Positions 1 through 9,500 of a stretch of DNA of 31,279 nt are shown here, in pieces (the first letter of the stretch is position 1; each line of letters opens with the position of its first letter). The stretch spans positions 1 through 31,279 of the forward strand of contig JBPCJT010000167.1 in NCBI GenBank assembly GCA_051005015.1, given 5' to 3'. The DNA is from JACMME01 sp051005015. GTDB taxonomy: Bacteria > Gemmatimonadota > Gemmatimonadetes > Gemmatimonadales > Gemmatimonadaceae. Both the position numbers and the translations under genes were made by a program. The notes beneath the pieces were generated by a model that did no database searches, had not been told where the DNA came from, and saw nothing but the letters and a program-made list of their open reading frames with translations.

Positions 1-20
1 GATTGTCCGATTCTGACACG

Positions 21-470
21 ATGACGGCCCCGCTCACCACTGGGCGGAAGGTGCAACGCGCTCCTCCGCCACTGCTCAATGCAGTGGGGCTGTCAAGCGC
101 GGGGTTTTACAGCATGCTGCTGTACTGGGGTGGCCCGCCAGCGCGGAGCATCACGGTGCGCCTCCGCGCACCGGCCGCAAATCTTCGCGACGCGCAGGCC
201 GAAGCTGCGGACCAGCTACTGAGCTTCGACGCGACGACTCTCGCCTGGCTGCATGAACATGCGCAGCCAACTACCTCGGATGTGCCTGAGCACGCTGCAG
301 CCGCCAAACGGCCTGTGGAGCGGGAAAGTCCTTCCCCTTCCTCAAACCCGCAGCGCGAGGCAGACGGTCCGCAGCCACGGCGACCCGCCGCCCGGGCAAC
401 CTCATTTGCGCGAACTACCGACCGGCGGCCAGTACACCGCGCGGAGAATGGAGAAGCGCGCAGACCCTAG
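21..470 (+). CDS. doubtful hypothetical protein
   Basis: An open frame of about 149 codons starting at ATG 21; a TTG at 3 is also in frame, and there is no in-frame stop before it, so the frame may begin outside the window. Residues up to about 95 have a normal mixed composition with a short hydrophobic patch (GLSSAGFYSMLLYWGG). The last 60 residues are Pro/Arg/Ser/Glu-rich low complexity, as expected of a chance frame in GC-rich DNA. No Shine-Dalgarno sequence and no recognisable domain. It could be the tail of a gene cut by the window edge, a real small protein, or nothing. Confidence 0.28.
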   Translation: MTAPLTTGRKVQRAPPPLLNAVGLSSAGFYSMLLYWGGPPARSITVRLRAPAANLRDAQAEAADQLLSFDATTLAWLHEHAQPTTSDVPEHAAAAKRPVERESPSPSSNPQREADGPQPRRPAARATSFARTTDRRPVHRAENGEARRP

Positions 471-531
471 CTGTAGCTCCCGTCTCCGGCGGTTCGTGCC
501 TCCAGCGTTTGCAATCCTTAATCCTTCTCCC

Positions 532-912
532 ATGTTACGCGACTTCAGAGCTTTCCTCGTCAAGGAAAACGTCCTCGCGCTCGCAATTGCGGTAGTAATC
601 GGCGCGGCGTTCGGCAAAGTCGTAGCAGCGGTGGTGGACGAATTCATCATGCCGATCGTGGGAGCGGTGTCCCCAGCCGGCGATTGGCGCGCATGGGCGT
701 GGAGCGTGGGCTCCGTCACGTTCGGCATCGGTCACTTCATCGGCGCGCTGATTGATTTCCTGATAATCGGCTTCGTTGTGTGGCGCGTCAGCAAGGCATT
801 CATCAAGCCGGCACCCGCAACGGCCGCCGCTGCCACCAAGCTATGCCAGTACTGCAGGATGAACGTGGATGTAGCTGCTTCGAGATGCGCCCACTGCACG
901 AGCGAGCTTTGA
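532..912 (+). CDS. mscL: large-conductance mechanosensitive channel MscL with C-terminal zinc ribbon
   Basis: A 126-residue inner-membrane channel that by family knowledge opens under membrane tension to release solutes on osmotic downshock. The N-terminal helix and TM1 carry the MscL signature (NVLALAIAVVIGAAFGKVV, residues 13-31, then IMP at 39-41); TM2 is about residues 66-90. The usual C-terminal helical bundle is replaced by an Ala-rich linker (94-102) and a CxxC-x10-CxxC zinc ribbon with Cys105, Cys108, Cys119 and Cys122. The frame stays open upstream to 253, but ATG 532 is the start because the MscL N-terminal amphipathic helix begins there. No clear ribosome binding site. It converges on the barrel gene across a strong hairpin. 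Confidence 0.93.
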   Translation: MLRDFRAFLVKENVLALAIAVVIGAAFGKVVAAVVDEFIMPIVGAVSPAGDWRAWAWSVGSVTFGIGHFIGALIDFLIIGFVVWRVSKAFIKPAPATAAAATKLCQYCRMNVDVAASRCAHCTSEL

Positions 913-925
913 CGCAGGGAAGGAT

Positions 926-976
926 CGGGCACCAGGAATGAGTCTGGAACGCCAGCTCTCTCTATCCTGGTGCCCG
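926..976. terminator. inverted repeat between convergent genes, candidate bidirectional terminator
   Basis: Perfect 12-base arms, CGGGCACCAGGA (926-937) and TCCTGGTGCCCG (965-976), separated by 27 bases. It sits between the mscL stop (912) and the stop of the minus-strand barrel gene (981). No T-tract follows on either side and the loop is long, so a termination role is inferred from position and stem strength. Confidence 0.6.
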
Positions 977-980
977 CCCG

Positions 981-3326
981 CTAGAATCTCGCTTCGAGAT
1001 AGAAATACGCTCGCACTCCCGCGTTCGGTCTCACTCCCTTCGCCAGATCGAACCTGAACAGGCCGTCCACGAACGACGCTCCGACTCCCGCGCCGCTGAC
1101 CGGAACCCCGGGGTGCTGCCAGTCGGCGCGGGAACCCGACCAGCCGAAGTCGTAGAAAATCACGGGTCGCGCGGCTACGAAGCTCGTGCCGAGCTCCGCG
1201 CGTCCCATCCAGAACGCGTTGCCGAATGCTACACCAACGTCGTGTCCTCTGATGGTCTGTGCACCGCCCAGGTACCAGAGACGCTGCGCGGGAACGTGAC
1301 CCCCGGAAGTTCCGCCGCTCACCGTCAGGGAGCCGTCGAGGCGCGGTCCGATCCCATGGGATATTGTCCCGTCGAACGCTCCGCGCGAATAATCGAACGC
1401 TCCAACCGCGCCTTCCGCACGGAGATCCGCAAGCAGACGGAAGCCATGCGGATCGAGCCCTCGCGAGAGGCTGTATCGTGCGCCCAGGCCAGCCACAGTT
1501 CCTTCGGTTGCACCGATGTTATCAATGAATCGGACATCGTTGATGACGTTTGCGACCGAGAACTGGGTCTCGACATCCGCACCGCTCTGGCGCTCGGCAA
1601 AGAGCCGAAAAGAGATCGGAGAGCGGCGTGTTGCGGTAGCCGTGAGTTCCGCTCCCCAGGAGCGGTAGTACAGTCCTTCTTCCCGTCCAAACAGCAGGGC
1701 TGAAACCGAAGGGCCGATCGCGAATGGATCTCCCCAGTCGTTGACCACGGCAAGGCGGCGATATGCTGCAAGTCCCAGCGTTCTTCGCCCGTCGGAACGA
1801 ATCATGCTCAGTTCGCCGTTGAACTGGTGGTCGGCGGTCCCGATCCGCGCCAGGATGCTCCCGGTATAGCCTGCTCCGAACGTCTGAGTCGCCATGACTC
1901 CCGGGGAGAATCCTTCGACACGATTGTAGCGAATCAGCCCTCGCTCCAGGCCATAGTGGAATTCCGGACGCTGCGGAGACCAGCGGGCCTGCATGCCGAA
2001 GTCCAATTCCTTCATAAGCTCATCAGCCTCGGCTTTTCCGAATAGCTCTTCGCCGTCATCGTAGATCGATCCTGGAAGGTCTGGCGAGGTCGCGAGCATC
2101 GCGGAATCCTTGGGAACTCGCGTCACTACACGCAGCCCTCCAGCGTAACGCTCGCGCACGCGCAGGGTTGCGTCTCCATCGTCAATGGTGGAAGCGCGCC
2201 TCCTGCGCCGGCCCGTCGAGTCTACGGTGGCGGAATCACCCTCGGCGAGTGAATCCTGCTGTTCCGCGAGGGCCGGAAGCGTGGGCAGCACAGCGGTGCC
2301 GTTGACGCTCGCGTACTTGAAGCTCTCCTCGAGCTTGAACGGCACGCGCATGATGCTGACCTGTGCATCACCTTCAGCAACCTGCAGCCGGGGAAGCCAC
2401 CAGCGTCCCTTGTGCAGTCCGTACTCGACGGTAATCCCCTTGACGTTGGCCGTCATCGGCCGCAACCAGCGTGGAATGCCGCCGTCCTTGTCGTCCTTGT
2501 CGTCTTCGTCGTCCTCGGCGACTTTCACGATGTCCATCGGCGTGGAAAGACGGTACGCCGCTCGCACGAGCTGCGCGCTCGACAGATCGAACCAGAAGCT
2601 GCCGACTACGAGATTCCATTTTGGCCGGCGCGCGGTTACCTCGATTTCACCGAGCCGGATGCGAGAACCGTCGGGCAGCCGAAAGACGATGGAGTCGCCG
2701 GTGGCGTACTGATAGTAAGCTTCTGCGCCTTCGGCGAGCGGGTGTACGATCTCGCGGTCGTCCACCTCGCGCTTCACCATTCCACTTCCCACCCAGATCG
2801 CGTCGCGCCCAGGGTAGTACGGAATAGGAGACATGTCGTCATCCGCGTCCATATCGACGTTGGCTTTGGGAACCGCCGGCACCGCTGTACGCAATCCCTT
2901 CATATCTACCCATACACCTTCGCCGCTACGCCAGCGAACTCGGGACGCGCTTTCGTGACGGAAGACCAGCCGATCGCGACCGATCTTCTTGAAGCCGAGC
3001 CCCGCGGAAATGCGCTGATACGCCGTGGCATCGTAGGCGACAAGGGTGGAGTCCTGCTCCAGGCGGGCCACTCGCGCGCGCTGAAGCAGCGTTCGCGCCC
3101 CTTGATCGCGGAAGGCAGTTGCGAAATGTTGCGCCGTTACTGAATCGCGCCGGGGCGGGCGAGTCGCGCGCTCGTCACGAATGGAGTCCACGCGATTACG
3201 AATCGAGTCGCGGCGCGCAAGGCGAGCCGAGTCACGCGCGGTGAGCCTGGTGGTGTCCTGCCTGGGGCGCGTTCCTATCGAGACGGAGGACTGGAGCGCG
3301 ACGACTGTAGCGAGAATGGCGAGCAT
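981..3326 (-). CDS. outer-membrane beta-barrel protein, BamA/TamA (D15 surface antigen)-like C-terminus
   Basis: 781 residues. Short hydrophobic export segment at 2-18, then an Arg/Asp/Ser-rich stretch (about 25-65). A large soluble region follows, with an acidic insert (EDDEDDKDDKD) and a basic RRRRR patch. The C-terminal third has alternating aromatic/polar strands. Near the end YLGGAQTIRGHDVG matches the GG-x-x-x-x-RGY/H motif of the BamA/TamA/FhaC barrel, and the protein ends YFYLEARF, with the terminal Phe expected of proteins inserted by the BAM machinery. No POTRA repeat is obvious. Likely role: outer-membrane pore or assembly/secretion protein; substrate unknown. It diverges from the M20 peptidase gene. 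The start is uncertain because no clear ribosome binding site precedes ATG 3326. Confidence 0.8.
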   Translation of the reverse strand: MLAILATVVALQSSVSIGTRPRQDTTRLTARDSARLARRDSIRNRVDSIRDERATRPPRRDSVTAQHFATAFRDQGARTLLQRARVARLEQDSTLVAYDATAYQRISAGLGFKKIGRDRLVFRHESASRVRWRSGEGVWVDMKGLRTAVPAVPKANVDMDADDDMSPIPYYPGRDAIWVGSGMVKREVDDREIVHPLAEGAEAYYQYATGDSIVFRLPDGSRIRLGEIEVTARRPKWNLVVGSFWFDLSSAQLVRAAYRLSTPMDIVKVAEDDEDDKDDKDGGIPRWLRPMTANVKGITVEYGLHKGRWWLPRLQVAEGDAQVSIMRVPFKLEESFKYASVNGTAVLPTLPALAEQQDSLAEGDSATVDSTGRRRRRASTIDDGDATLRVRERYAGGLRVVTRVPKDSAMLATSPDLPGSIYDDGEELFGKAEADELMKELDFGMQARWSPQRPEFHYGLERGLIRYNRVEGFSPGVMATQTFGAGYTGSILARIGTADHQFNGELSMIRSDGRRTLGLAAYRRLAVVNDWGDPFAIGPSVSALLFGREEGLYYRSWGAELTATATRRSPISFRLFAERQSGADVETQFSVANVINDVRFIDNIGATEGTVAGLGARYSLSRGLDPHGFRLLADLRAEGAVGAFDYSRGAFDGTISHGIGPRLDGSLTVSGGTSGGHVPAQRLWYLGGAQTIRGHDVGVAFGNAFWMGRAELGTSFVAARPVIFYDFGWSGSRADWQHPGVPVSGAGVGASFVDGLFRFDLAKGVRPNAGVRAYFYLEARF

Positions 3327-3413
3327 TGCGGTCTCTGGAAGTTTGCTACACCTCGTCCTACGCTGGCGTCCTCGCGGAGTTTCGCCGGGCTGGCAACGCT
3401 GGTAGCTTCACCG

Positions 3414-3540
3414 GGTCCACCGAGCACCGGGTACCCGGACGGGCACCGACTCGGAGCGTGGCCTACTCGCGTTCTTGCCTCAACGAGTCCGGTGCACGGT
3501 GCACGGTTGGTAACGCGCGGTGTCCGGTGCTCGGACACGT
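3414..3540. repeat. period-7 GTGNNCG repeats in two inverted arms
   Basis: Right arm 3485-3540 on the plus strand reads in 7-base steps: GTGCACG at 3492 and 3499, then GTGTCCG at 3520 and GTGCTCG at 3527, with two diverged units between. Left arm 3414-3455 holds the same words on the minus strand (CGAGCAC at 3421 is the complement of GTGCTCG). An 11-base pair of arms, 3420-3430 and 3524-3534, is perfectly complementary. It fills most of the 232-bp divergent spacer between the barrel gene and the M20 gene and overlaps any promoter there. No promoter is convincing in this spacer. Confidence 0.7.
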
Positions 3541-3558
3541 TCCCCTTTGATCCCGAAT

Positions 3559-4962
3559 ATGATGCGCTATTCACTGCTCCTCGCCGCTGCTCTAACAGCT
3601 GCTCTGCCACTACACGCTCAAGACCCGCCGCGGCCGCTTGACTGGAGCGCCCTCAGCAGCGAGACCGTCCGCATCATGTCGGACTATCTGAGGATCAACA
3701 CGACAAATCCTCCCGGTAACGAGCTGGAAGGCGCGCTGTTCCTCAAGGGCGTTCTCGAGCGCGAAGGATTCGAGGTACAGATTCTCGACACCGCGGAGCT
3801 TGGCAGGGGACGTGCAAATCTGTATGCGCGGCTCAAGGGCGACGGCTCCAAGAAGGCGATCGCGCTGGTGCACCATATAGACGTGGTTCCAAGTGATCCG
3901 CGCTACTGGACTGTGGATCCCTTTTCGGGCGCGATCAAGGATGGTTTCCTTTACGGCCGCGGCGCGATCGACATGAAGGGCGATGGGATCGTGCACCTGA
4001 TGGTGATGCTCGCCCTCAAGAGGAGCGGAACGCCAATTACGCGCGATATCGTGTTCATCGCGAACACGGATGAGGAGCTCGGCTCCACTGGCGCGCTGGC
4101 GTTCGTGGACCGCCACGCTGACTTGCTGAAGGATGTAGAGTTTCTCTTGACGGAAGGCGGCGGCAACCCTATCCGCGACGGCAAGCTCGAGTATTACGGC
4201 ATCGGTGTGGCAGAGAAGCGCACCTTCTGGCAGCATCTAACCGTGAAAGGCACCCCATCGCACGGATCCCGTCCCACCAAACTAAACCCGGTTCCGCGCC
4301 TGGTTCGCGCGTTGGACAGAATCGCCAGATACGAAACGCCACTGCATGTGACTCCGGGCGTCCAGAAGTACTTTCGCGACATATCCCGTAATTACACAGG
4401 CGAGCGCCGGGCGTGGCTGGCGGATGTACGGGCGGCGGCCGCGAATCCGCGCGCTCGCGCCTGGCTCACCAGCGATGTGTACCGGAACGCCATTCTCCGA
4501 AATACGATTTCCCTCACGGTCCTGAACGCCTCAAACAAGACGAATGTCATCCCCGCCGAAGCAACAGCGGAAATCGACATCAGGCTGCTTCCAGATCAGG
4601 ATCCCGATCGCGTTCTCAACGAGCTGAAACGGGCCGTTGCCGATACGGCGGTAAAATGGCGCACCATCCTCCAGCCGAAAACTCCGCTTGAAAACCCAAC
4701 CGATACCGACCTGTACCGGGCGATCGAGCGCGCCGCGAACGATCGTGATCCCGCCGCATTGGTGACTACGCCGATGGGCACGGGCGCGACCGACCGGCCC
4801 ACCTACCGGAAGCTCGGCATCATCACCTACGGAATCTCACCGTTCAAGGTTCCCGTGGAGGATATCCAGAAGGGAGTCCACGGCAACGACGAGCGCATAT
4901 CGATCGAGAACATCGGGTTCGGCTTAAGGTTTCTCTACGATGTCCTCAGGTATGCGCAGTGA
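3559..4962 (+). CDS. secreted M20/M28-clan zinc metallopeptidase (M20 family)
   Basis: 467 residues from ATG 3559 (a second ATG follows directly; an in-frame GTG at 3520 would put 13 residues before the signal peptide). Signal peptide about 1-20 with LHA before QDPP, so periplasmic or secreted. The M20 metal site is complete: HID (His106, Asp108), GRGAIDMKGDG (Asp138), TDEELG (Glu172 catalytic, Glu173 ligand), LLTEGGG (Glu199) and a C-terminal GVHGNDE. A dimerisation-domain GTPSHGS motif is also present. By family it hydrolyses peptides or N-acyl amino acids; the substrate cannot be read from sequence. Length is normal for the secreted branch. It is followed by inverted period-7 repeats that begin at its stop codon. 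Confidence 0.92.
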   Translation: MMRYSLLLAAALTAALPLHAQDPPRPLDWSALSSETVRIMSDYLRINTTNPPGNELEGALFLKGVLEREGFEVQILDTAELGRGRANLYARLKGDGSKKAIALVHHIDVVPSDPRYWTVDPFSGAIKDGFLYGRGAIDMKGDGIVHLMVMLALKRSGTPITRDIVFIANTDEELGSTGALAFVDRHADLLKDVEFLLTEGGGNPIRDGKLEYYGIGVAEKRTFWQHLTVKGTPSHGSRPTKLNPVPRLVRALDRIARYETPLHVTPGVQKYFRDISRNYTGERRAWLADVRAAAANPRARAWLTSDVYRNAILRNTISLTVLNASNKTNVIPAEATAEIDIRLLPDQDPDRVLNELKRAVADTAVKWRTILQPKTPLENPTDTDLYRAIERAANDRDPAALVTTPMGTGATDRPTYRKLGIITYGISPFKVPVEDIQKGVHGNDERISIENIGFGLRFLYDVLRYAQ

Positions 4963-5047
4963 ACGGTGAACAATGACTACGCACTGCCATGTCGTTAAGC
5001 CATTTACAACTCCATCACGGTTCTGTTCCCCGTTCACTGATCACTGA
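4957..5047. repeat. period-7 GTGAACN/TCACTGN repeats, inverted, in a convergent spacer
   Basis: Left arm: GTGAACG at 4959 and GTGAACA at 4966. Right arm: TCACGGT at 5015, then TCCCCGT 5027, TCACTGA 5034 and TCACTGA 5041. CAGTGAACGG (4957-4966) is perfectly complementary to CCGTTCACTG (5030-5039). The left arm overlaps the M20 stop codon. As it lies between convergent stops it could act as a terminator-like hairpin, but it lacks a T-tract and belongs to the same period-7 family seen in other spacers. Confidence 0.72.
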
Positions 5048-5061
5048 TCCATATGGCACCC

Positions 5062-5457
5062 CTAGCCACCGCCGGAGAAGCCTGTGACGCTCACCACTAC
5101 CACGCTTGCCGTCGCCTGAGTCGGATACGACTCCATGACCGGCCCGGTGAACCATGCTTCGGCGATCTGACCGGCGCGGAGGTCGGCGAAAGTGCCGCGT
5201 CTGACGCCCGAGCTGCCGCGAACGAGTATTCGCGTATGGCGGGTGACGCGCACGCTGGATTTGTCCGAACCCGATTGGTCGGACGGGACTTCCTCCACGA
5301 GAATTGACCCAGGCAGACCGCCGCTGGTCGCCGCAGTGGAATTCGTTATCGTGCCACGAATGGATGGCGGATCACTCGGAATGGCGACGGCCTGGCTCGC
5401 GCGGCACCCAGCGAGGATCGCGATCATGGAGATCGAAACAGCCAGGGAGCGGAGCAT
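5062..5457 (-). CDS. DUF3221-like lipoprotein
   Basis: 131 residues. Type II signal peptide with lipobox LAGC (15-18), so a lipid-anchored periplasmic or outer-membrane protein. The mature part (about 32-125) has the small beta-barrel pattern of DUF3221/YobA-type proteins: an initial RGTI strand, ILVEE, a central VRVTRHTRILVR strand, an AGQIAEAWFTGPV strand, and the hallmark ESYPTQATA segment near 110. Biochemical function of the family is unknown. It is a single gene diverging from the EamA transporter. No strong Shine-Dalgarno; a TAAATT box only about 6 bases before the ATG could give a near-leaderless message. Confidence 0.75.
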   Translation of the reverse strand: MLRSLAVSISMIAILAGCRASQAVAIPSDPPSIRGTITNSTAATSGGLPGSILVEEVPSDQSGSDKSSVRVTRHTRILVRGSSGVRRGTFADLRAGQIAEAWFTGPVMESYPTQATASVVVVSVTGFSGGG

Positions 5458-5599
5458 ACCACCAATTTAGCGCGAGCGAGAATGGTCCACTAGCGTTAAG
5501 CTGGCTCATGTTTGCCCGCGCCCTTCCCAGTGCCACACAGAGCGACTTCCTATGACTGATTGTGCTTGAATTCCATGTGGAGTTCCACCGCATGACACC

Positions 5600-6559
5600 G
5601 TGACGGCCACAAACCCATCCCACGGCCGAGTGATTGCCGCGTTCGCCGCCGTGTACGTGATATGGGGATCGACCTACCTGGGAATTCGGATCGCCATCGA
5701 GACTATCCCGCCATTCCTGATGGGTGGCGTGCGCTTTCTGATGGCGGGAGCGATCCTGTACGCATGGTCGCGCTCTCGGGGTGATGCGCGGCCTACTCCT
5801 CGCAACTGGCTCGCTGCAACGATCGTTGGGGGATTACTGCTGCTCGGCGGGAACGGCGCCGTGATGTGGGCAGAACAGTACGTGGCGACCGGGATCGTGT
5901 CACTGCTTGTCGCCATGGTTCCGCTCTGGATAGTGCTATTTGAATGGATCGGGCCACGGAAAATTCGCCCGACTGCAGGCGTCGCACTGGGGGTTGCTCT
6001 GGGCCTCGTGGGACTCGCAGTCCTCGCCGGCCCGGCACTCTGGGGCGGCAAGGAAGGCGTCGATCCGGCCAGCGTGATATTTCTCATGCTTGGCTCCATG
6101 TCCTGGGCCGCGGGATCACTTTACTCGCGACGCTCATCGCTTCCATCGTCATCGATTCTGGCCATGGGAATGGAGATGCTCGGAGGCGGCGCACTGCTTC
6201 TCATTTTCGGGCTCCTTTCTGGCGAGCTGCCGCGATTGGACATCGGCGCAATATCCGGATTATCGCTATTCGCTATGGCCTACCTCGTAGTCTTCGGGTC
6301 GCTGATCGGATTTACGGCTTACATCTGGCTGCTGCGCGTCCAGCCAGCGGCGCGAGTCTCGACCTACGCGTACGTGAATCCGATTGTGGCGGTATTTCTC
6401 GGCTGGGTAATTCTGGCTGAGCCGGTTTCGCGGCGAACGCTGTTCGCAGGCGCGATTATCGTCGCATCGGTAGCGTTGATCACGACGACCGGAAGGGGTG
6501 GCGAGGAGCGCGGAAATCTGACTTCGCCTGGCGATTCAGTGACCCCACGGGCCGCGTAG
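5600..6559 (+). CDS. YedA-like EamA family drug/metabolite exporter
   Basis: 319 residues, GTG start at 5600; the ATG at 5592 is out of frame and stops after three codons. Two tandem EamA domains of five helices each give ten predicted membrane helices. The opening RVIAAFAAVYVIWGSTYLGIRIAIETIPP and MGGVRFLMAGA are very close to the YedA branch of the DMT superfamily. By family it is an inner-membrane exporter of metabolites such as amino acids; substrate unknown. A hydrophilic Gly/Arg/Glu tail ends the protein. It converges on the RND pump gene with only four bases between the two stop codons. The 142-bp upstream spacer shows no convincing promoter. Confidence 0.9.
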   Translation: MTATNPSHGRVIAAFAAVYVIWGSTYLGIRIAIETIPPFLMGGVRFLMAGAILYAWSRSRGDARPTPRNWLAATIVGGLLLLGGNGAVMWAEQYVATGIVSLLVAMVPLWIVLFEWIGPRKIRPTAGVALGVALGLVGLAVLAGPALWGGKEGVDPASVIFLMLGSMSWAAGSLYSRRSSLPSSSILAMGMEMLGGGALLLIFGLLSGELPRLDIGAISGLSLFAMAYLVVFGSLIGFTAYIWLLRVQPAARVSTYAYVNPIVAVFLGWVILAEPVSRRTLFAGAIIVASVALITTTGRGGEERGNLTSPGDSVTPRAA

Positions 6560-6563
6560 ACCC

Positions 6564-9500
6564 TCAGTCCCCCGATTGCGCTACCGGCCTCACCACTCTG
6601 TGCTCCGCGGTCCTTTGCTTCGTCTTGATCCCGAACACCCGCCCCGCTTTTGCGCGCCACTCGTCCATGATCTCGTAAAAGGTCGGGATCACCAGGAGCG
6701 TCAGAAACGTCGATGTGATAACACCGCCGATTACCGCACGGCCGAGCGGAGCCCGAAAGTCCGCTCCCTCTCCAGCGCCGATCGCTACGGGCAGCATTCC
6801 CGCGATGAGAGCGAACGTCGTCATGAGAATCGGGCGCAGACGGATCGCGCCCGCTTCGATGAGCGCCTCCCGCAGCGGAAGCCCATCTCGCTCCCGGGCC
6901 CACTTCGCGAAGTCGATGAGCAGAATCGCGTTCTTGGCGACAATCCCCATCAGGAGGATCACGCCGATCATGCTCATGATGTTGAGCGTGTCACCGGTTA
7001 CGAGAAGCGCGAGCACTACGCCGATGAGCGAAAGTGGTAGCGAAAGCAGGATTGCCAGTGGATCTAGAAACGATCCAAACTGCATTACCAGAATCAGATA
7101 CATCAGCAGCACCGCGGCGCCCAACGCGGCGAAAATCTGACCAAACACTTCCTCCTGATCCTCCACCTCGCCCCCCATCGTCACGCGGTATCCTGGCGGA
7201 AGCTGGAGCGCGTCGACCTTTTTCTGAATATCGGGAAGCACTTCGTTGAGCGACCGGCCGAACGTGTTAGCCTGCACCGCAACGACTTTCGTGCGGTCGA
7301 GATGGTCGATCTGCGCGGGTCCAATGCTCTGCTCGATGTTGGCGATCTGTCCGAGCGGGAGCGTGGTCGCTCCGCCGTCAGCGCCACGCACCACCAGCGG
7401 TAGCTGCTCGAGGTCCGACGCCCGCCGCCGCGACTCGGGTGCAAGCCGCACCACGACATCGCGGGTCTCCCCCTGCGGATCAACCCAGTCGCCCGCGTCG
7501 ATCCCGGCGAACGCAGGTCTTAGCGACTGCGCCACCTGCCCCACCGTGACGCCCAGGGAGCCCGCTACGCCGCGGTTCAGCTCTACGTTGAGCTCGGGAC
7601 GCTGGCCCTTCGTGGAAAGAACCACGTCGACTACGCCTGGAATGTCACGCATCTCGCCGGAGAGTCGGTCCGCGAGCTGTGCCAGCGTGAGAGCGTCATC
7701 GCCGCGCAGCTCGATCTGGATCTGCTTGATGCCGCCGCCCCACGAGCCGCTGAAAACCGACACGCTTGCACCACCGATGCTGGCGACCTGCTCCCGCATC
7801 TGCTGCGCGAAATCGCCCTGACTTATGCTGCGCTCATCCTTCTTCTTCAGCCGAACATATATCTGCCCGGCGTCCACTTCGCCCGACGCGCCTCCGATGG
7901 TCGTGTAGGTGTAGCGCACAACATCCCCGTGTGACCGCGCCATCGATCCAGCCTCCTCGGCCTTCAGGCGGGTGTAATCGAGGTTGGATCCCGGCGGCGT
8001 CTCCACCTTGATAAGCAGCTCGGACTGATCCATGTCCGGCATGAAGCCTCCGCCGCCAAAGAACATCTGCAGTGCGATCGCGCCGACGAATGAGCCAACC
8101 GCCAGCCCAACCATTGCGGCGCGATGATCCAGTGCCCACCCGATCACACGCTTGTAGTTCCCCGCCTGACGGTTGAACCAGTTGTTGAAGCGATCCAGCG
8201 CGCGGGCAATCGGATTTCTGCGCTCATGCGCCTCTATCTGCGGATCAGCCCAGTACGCCGACAGCATCGGGTCGAGCGAGAAAGAGACAAAGAGAGATAC
8301 GAGCACCGAGCATGCGATCGTCAGCGCGAACGGCTTGAACCACTGTCCGCCAACCCCGCCCATGAAACCGATCGGCACGAACACCGCCACGATGGAAAAA
8401 GTCGTCGCGGCCACCGCTAGTCCGATCTCGTCGGTGCCTTCCCGGGATGCGGTAAAGTGGTCTTTTCCCATCTCGATGTGGCGCACGATGTTCTCGCGTA
8501 CGACAATCGCGTCGTCTATCAGAATTCCGATAGCCAGCGACAGTCCCATGAGCGACATCGTGTTGAGCGTGAAGCCGAATGCCCATACCGCGATGAACGA
8601 CGCCAGCACCGACACCGGAAGCGCAAGACCGGTGATCACGGTCGAGCGCCAGGAGTTGAGGAACAGAAAGACGACAAGTACCGTGAGCGCCGCGCCTTCA
8701 ATCAGCGCCTCCTGCACGTTTGACACGGACTGGTCGACACGTTCGCCGGCGTCCTGAACCACGTCCAGCAACACGCCTGGCGGTAACTTGGCACGGATGT
8801 CGTCCAGCCGTTCGCGAACCGCCGCGCTCACCGCGGTGGTGCTGTAGCCTTTCGATTTCCGGACATCGAGCCCGATGGCCTCGCGTCCGTTGAACAGGGC
8901 GAGTGTTCTCGCTTCCTCCGTGCCATCGCGCACGTTAGCCAGCTGACCCAGCCGAATGATGCTTCCGTTCCGCTCAGTAACTACCAGTTGCTCGAAATCC
9001 GGTGGCTCGAGCAGACGGCCCTTGAGCCGAATAGTGCGTTCGTCCAGCGATCCGCTCACACGGCCGACCGGTGCCGCAAGGTTCTGTAGCTGAAGCGCCT
9101 GCACCACCTCGGCGACGCTAACCCCCGCGGCCTGCAGCGCGTTGGGGCGGAGCTCGACGGTCAACTCGCGCTCTATGCCCCCCACCACCGACACTTGCGC
9201 CACCCCCGCGAGAGATCGCAGCTCGCGAGTGATTCCCGGGTCGGCGACACGCGTTAGCTCGGGACCGCCCAGAGTTGCCGAAGACAGCGTCAGGGAGAAG
9301 ACGGGGATGTCTGTCTCCGAGTATTTCGACAACACGGGCTCCTCGATCTCATTTGGAAGATCAGACCGAATCTCGGAGATCTTGTCGCGGATTTCCTGCG
9401 TCGCATCGCCAAGATCCTTGCTGAAAGTGAACTCGGTCGTGATCGCGGCGAAGCCGTCGCTCGACTTGGAGCGTACGTCCTTCACGCCGCTGATTCCCGA

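Noticed and set aside
253..531. 93-residue N-terminal extension of MscL
   Set aside because: Low-complexity Pro/Arg sequence; MscL homology and its N-terminal helix begin exactly at ATG 532.
2412..3143. Long open frame (243 codons) opposite the barrel protein gene
   Set aside because: Arg/His-rich composition, no ribosome binding site, and it mirrors a well-supported protein on the other strand; typical GC-rich shadow.
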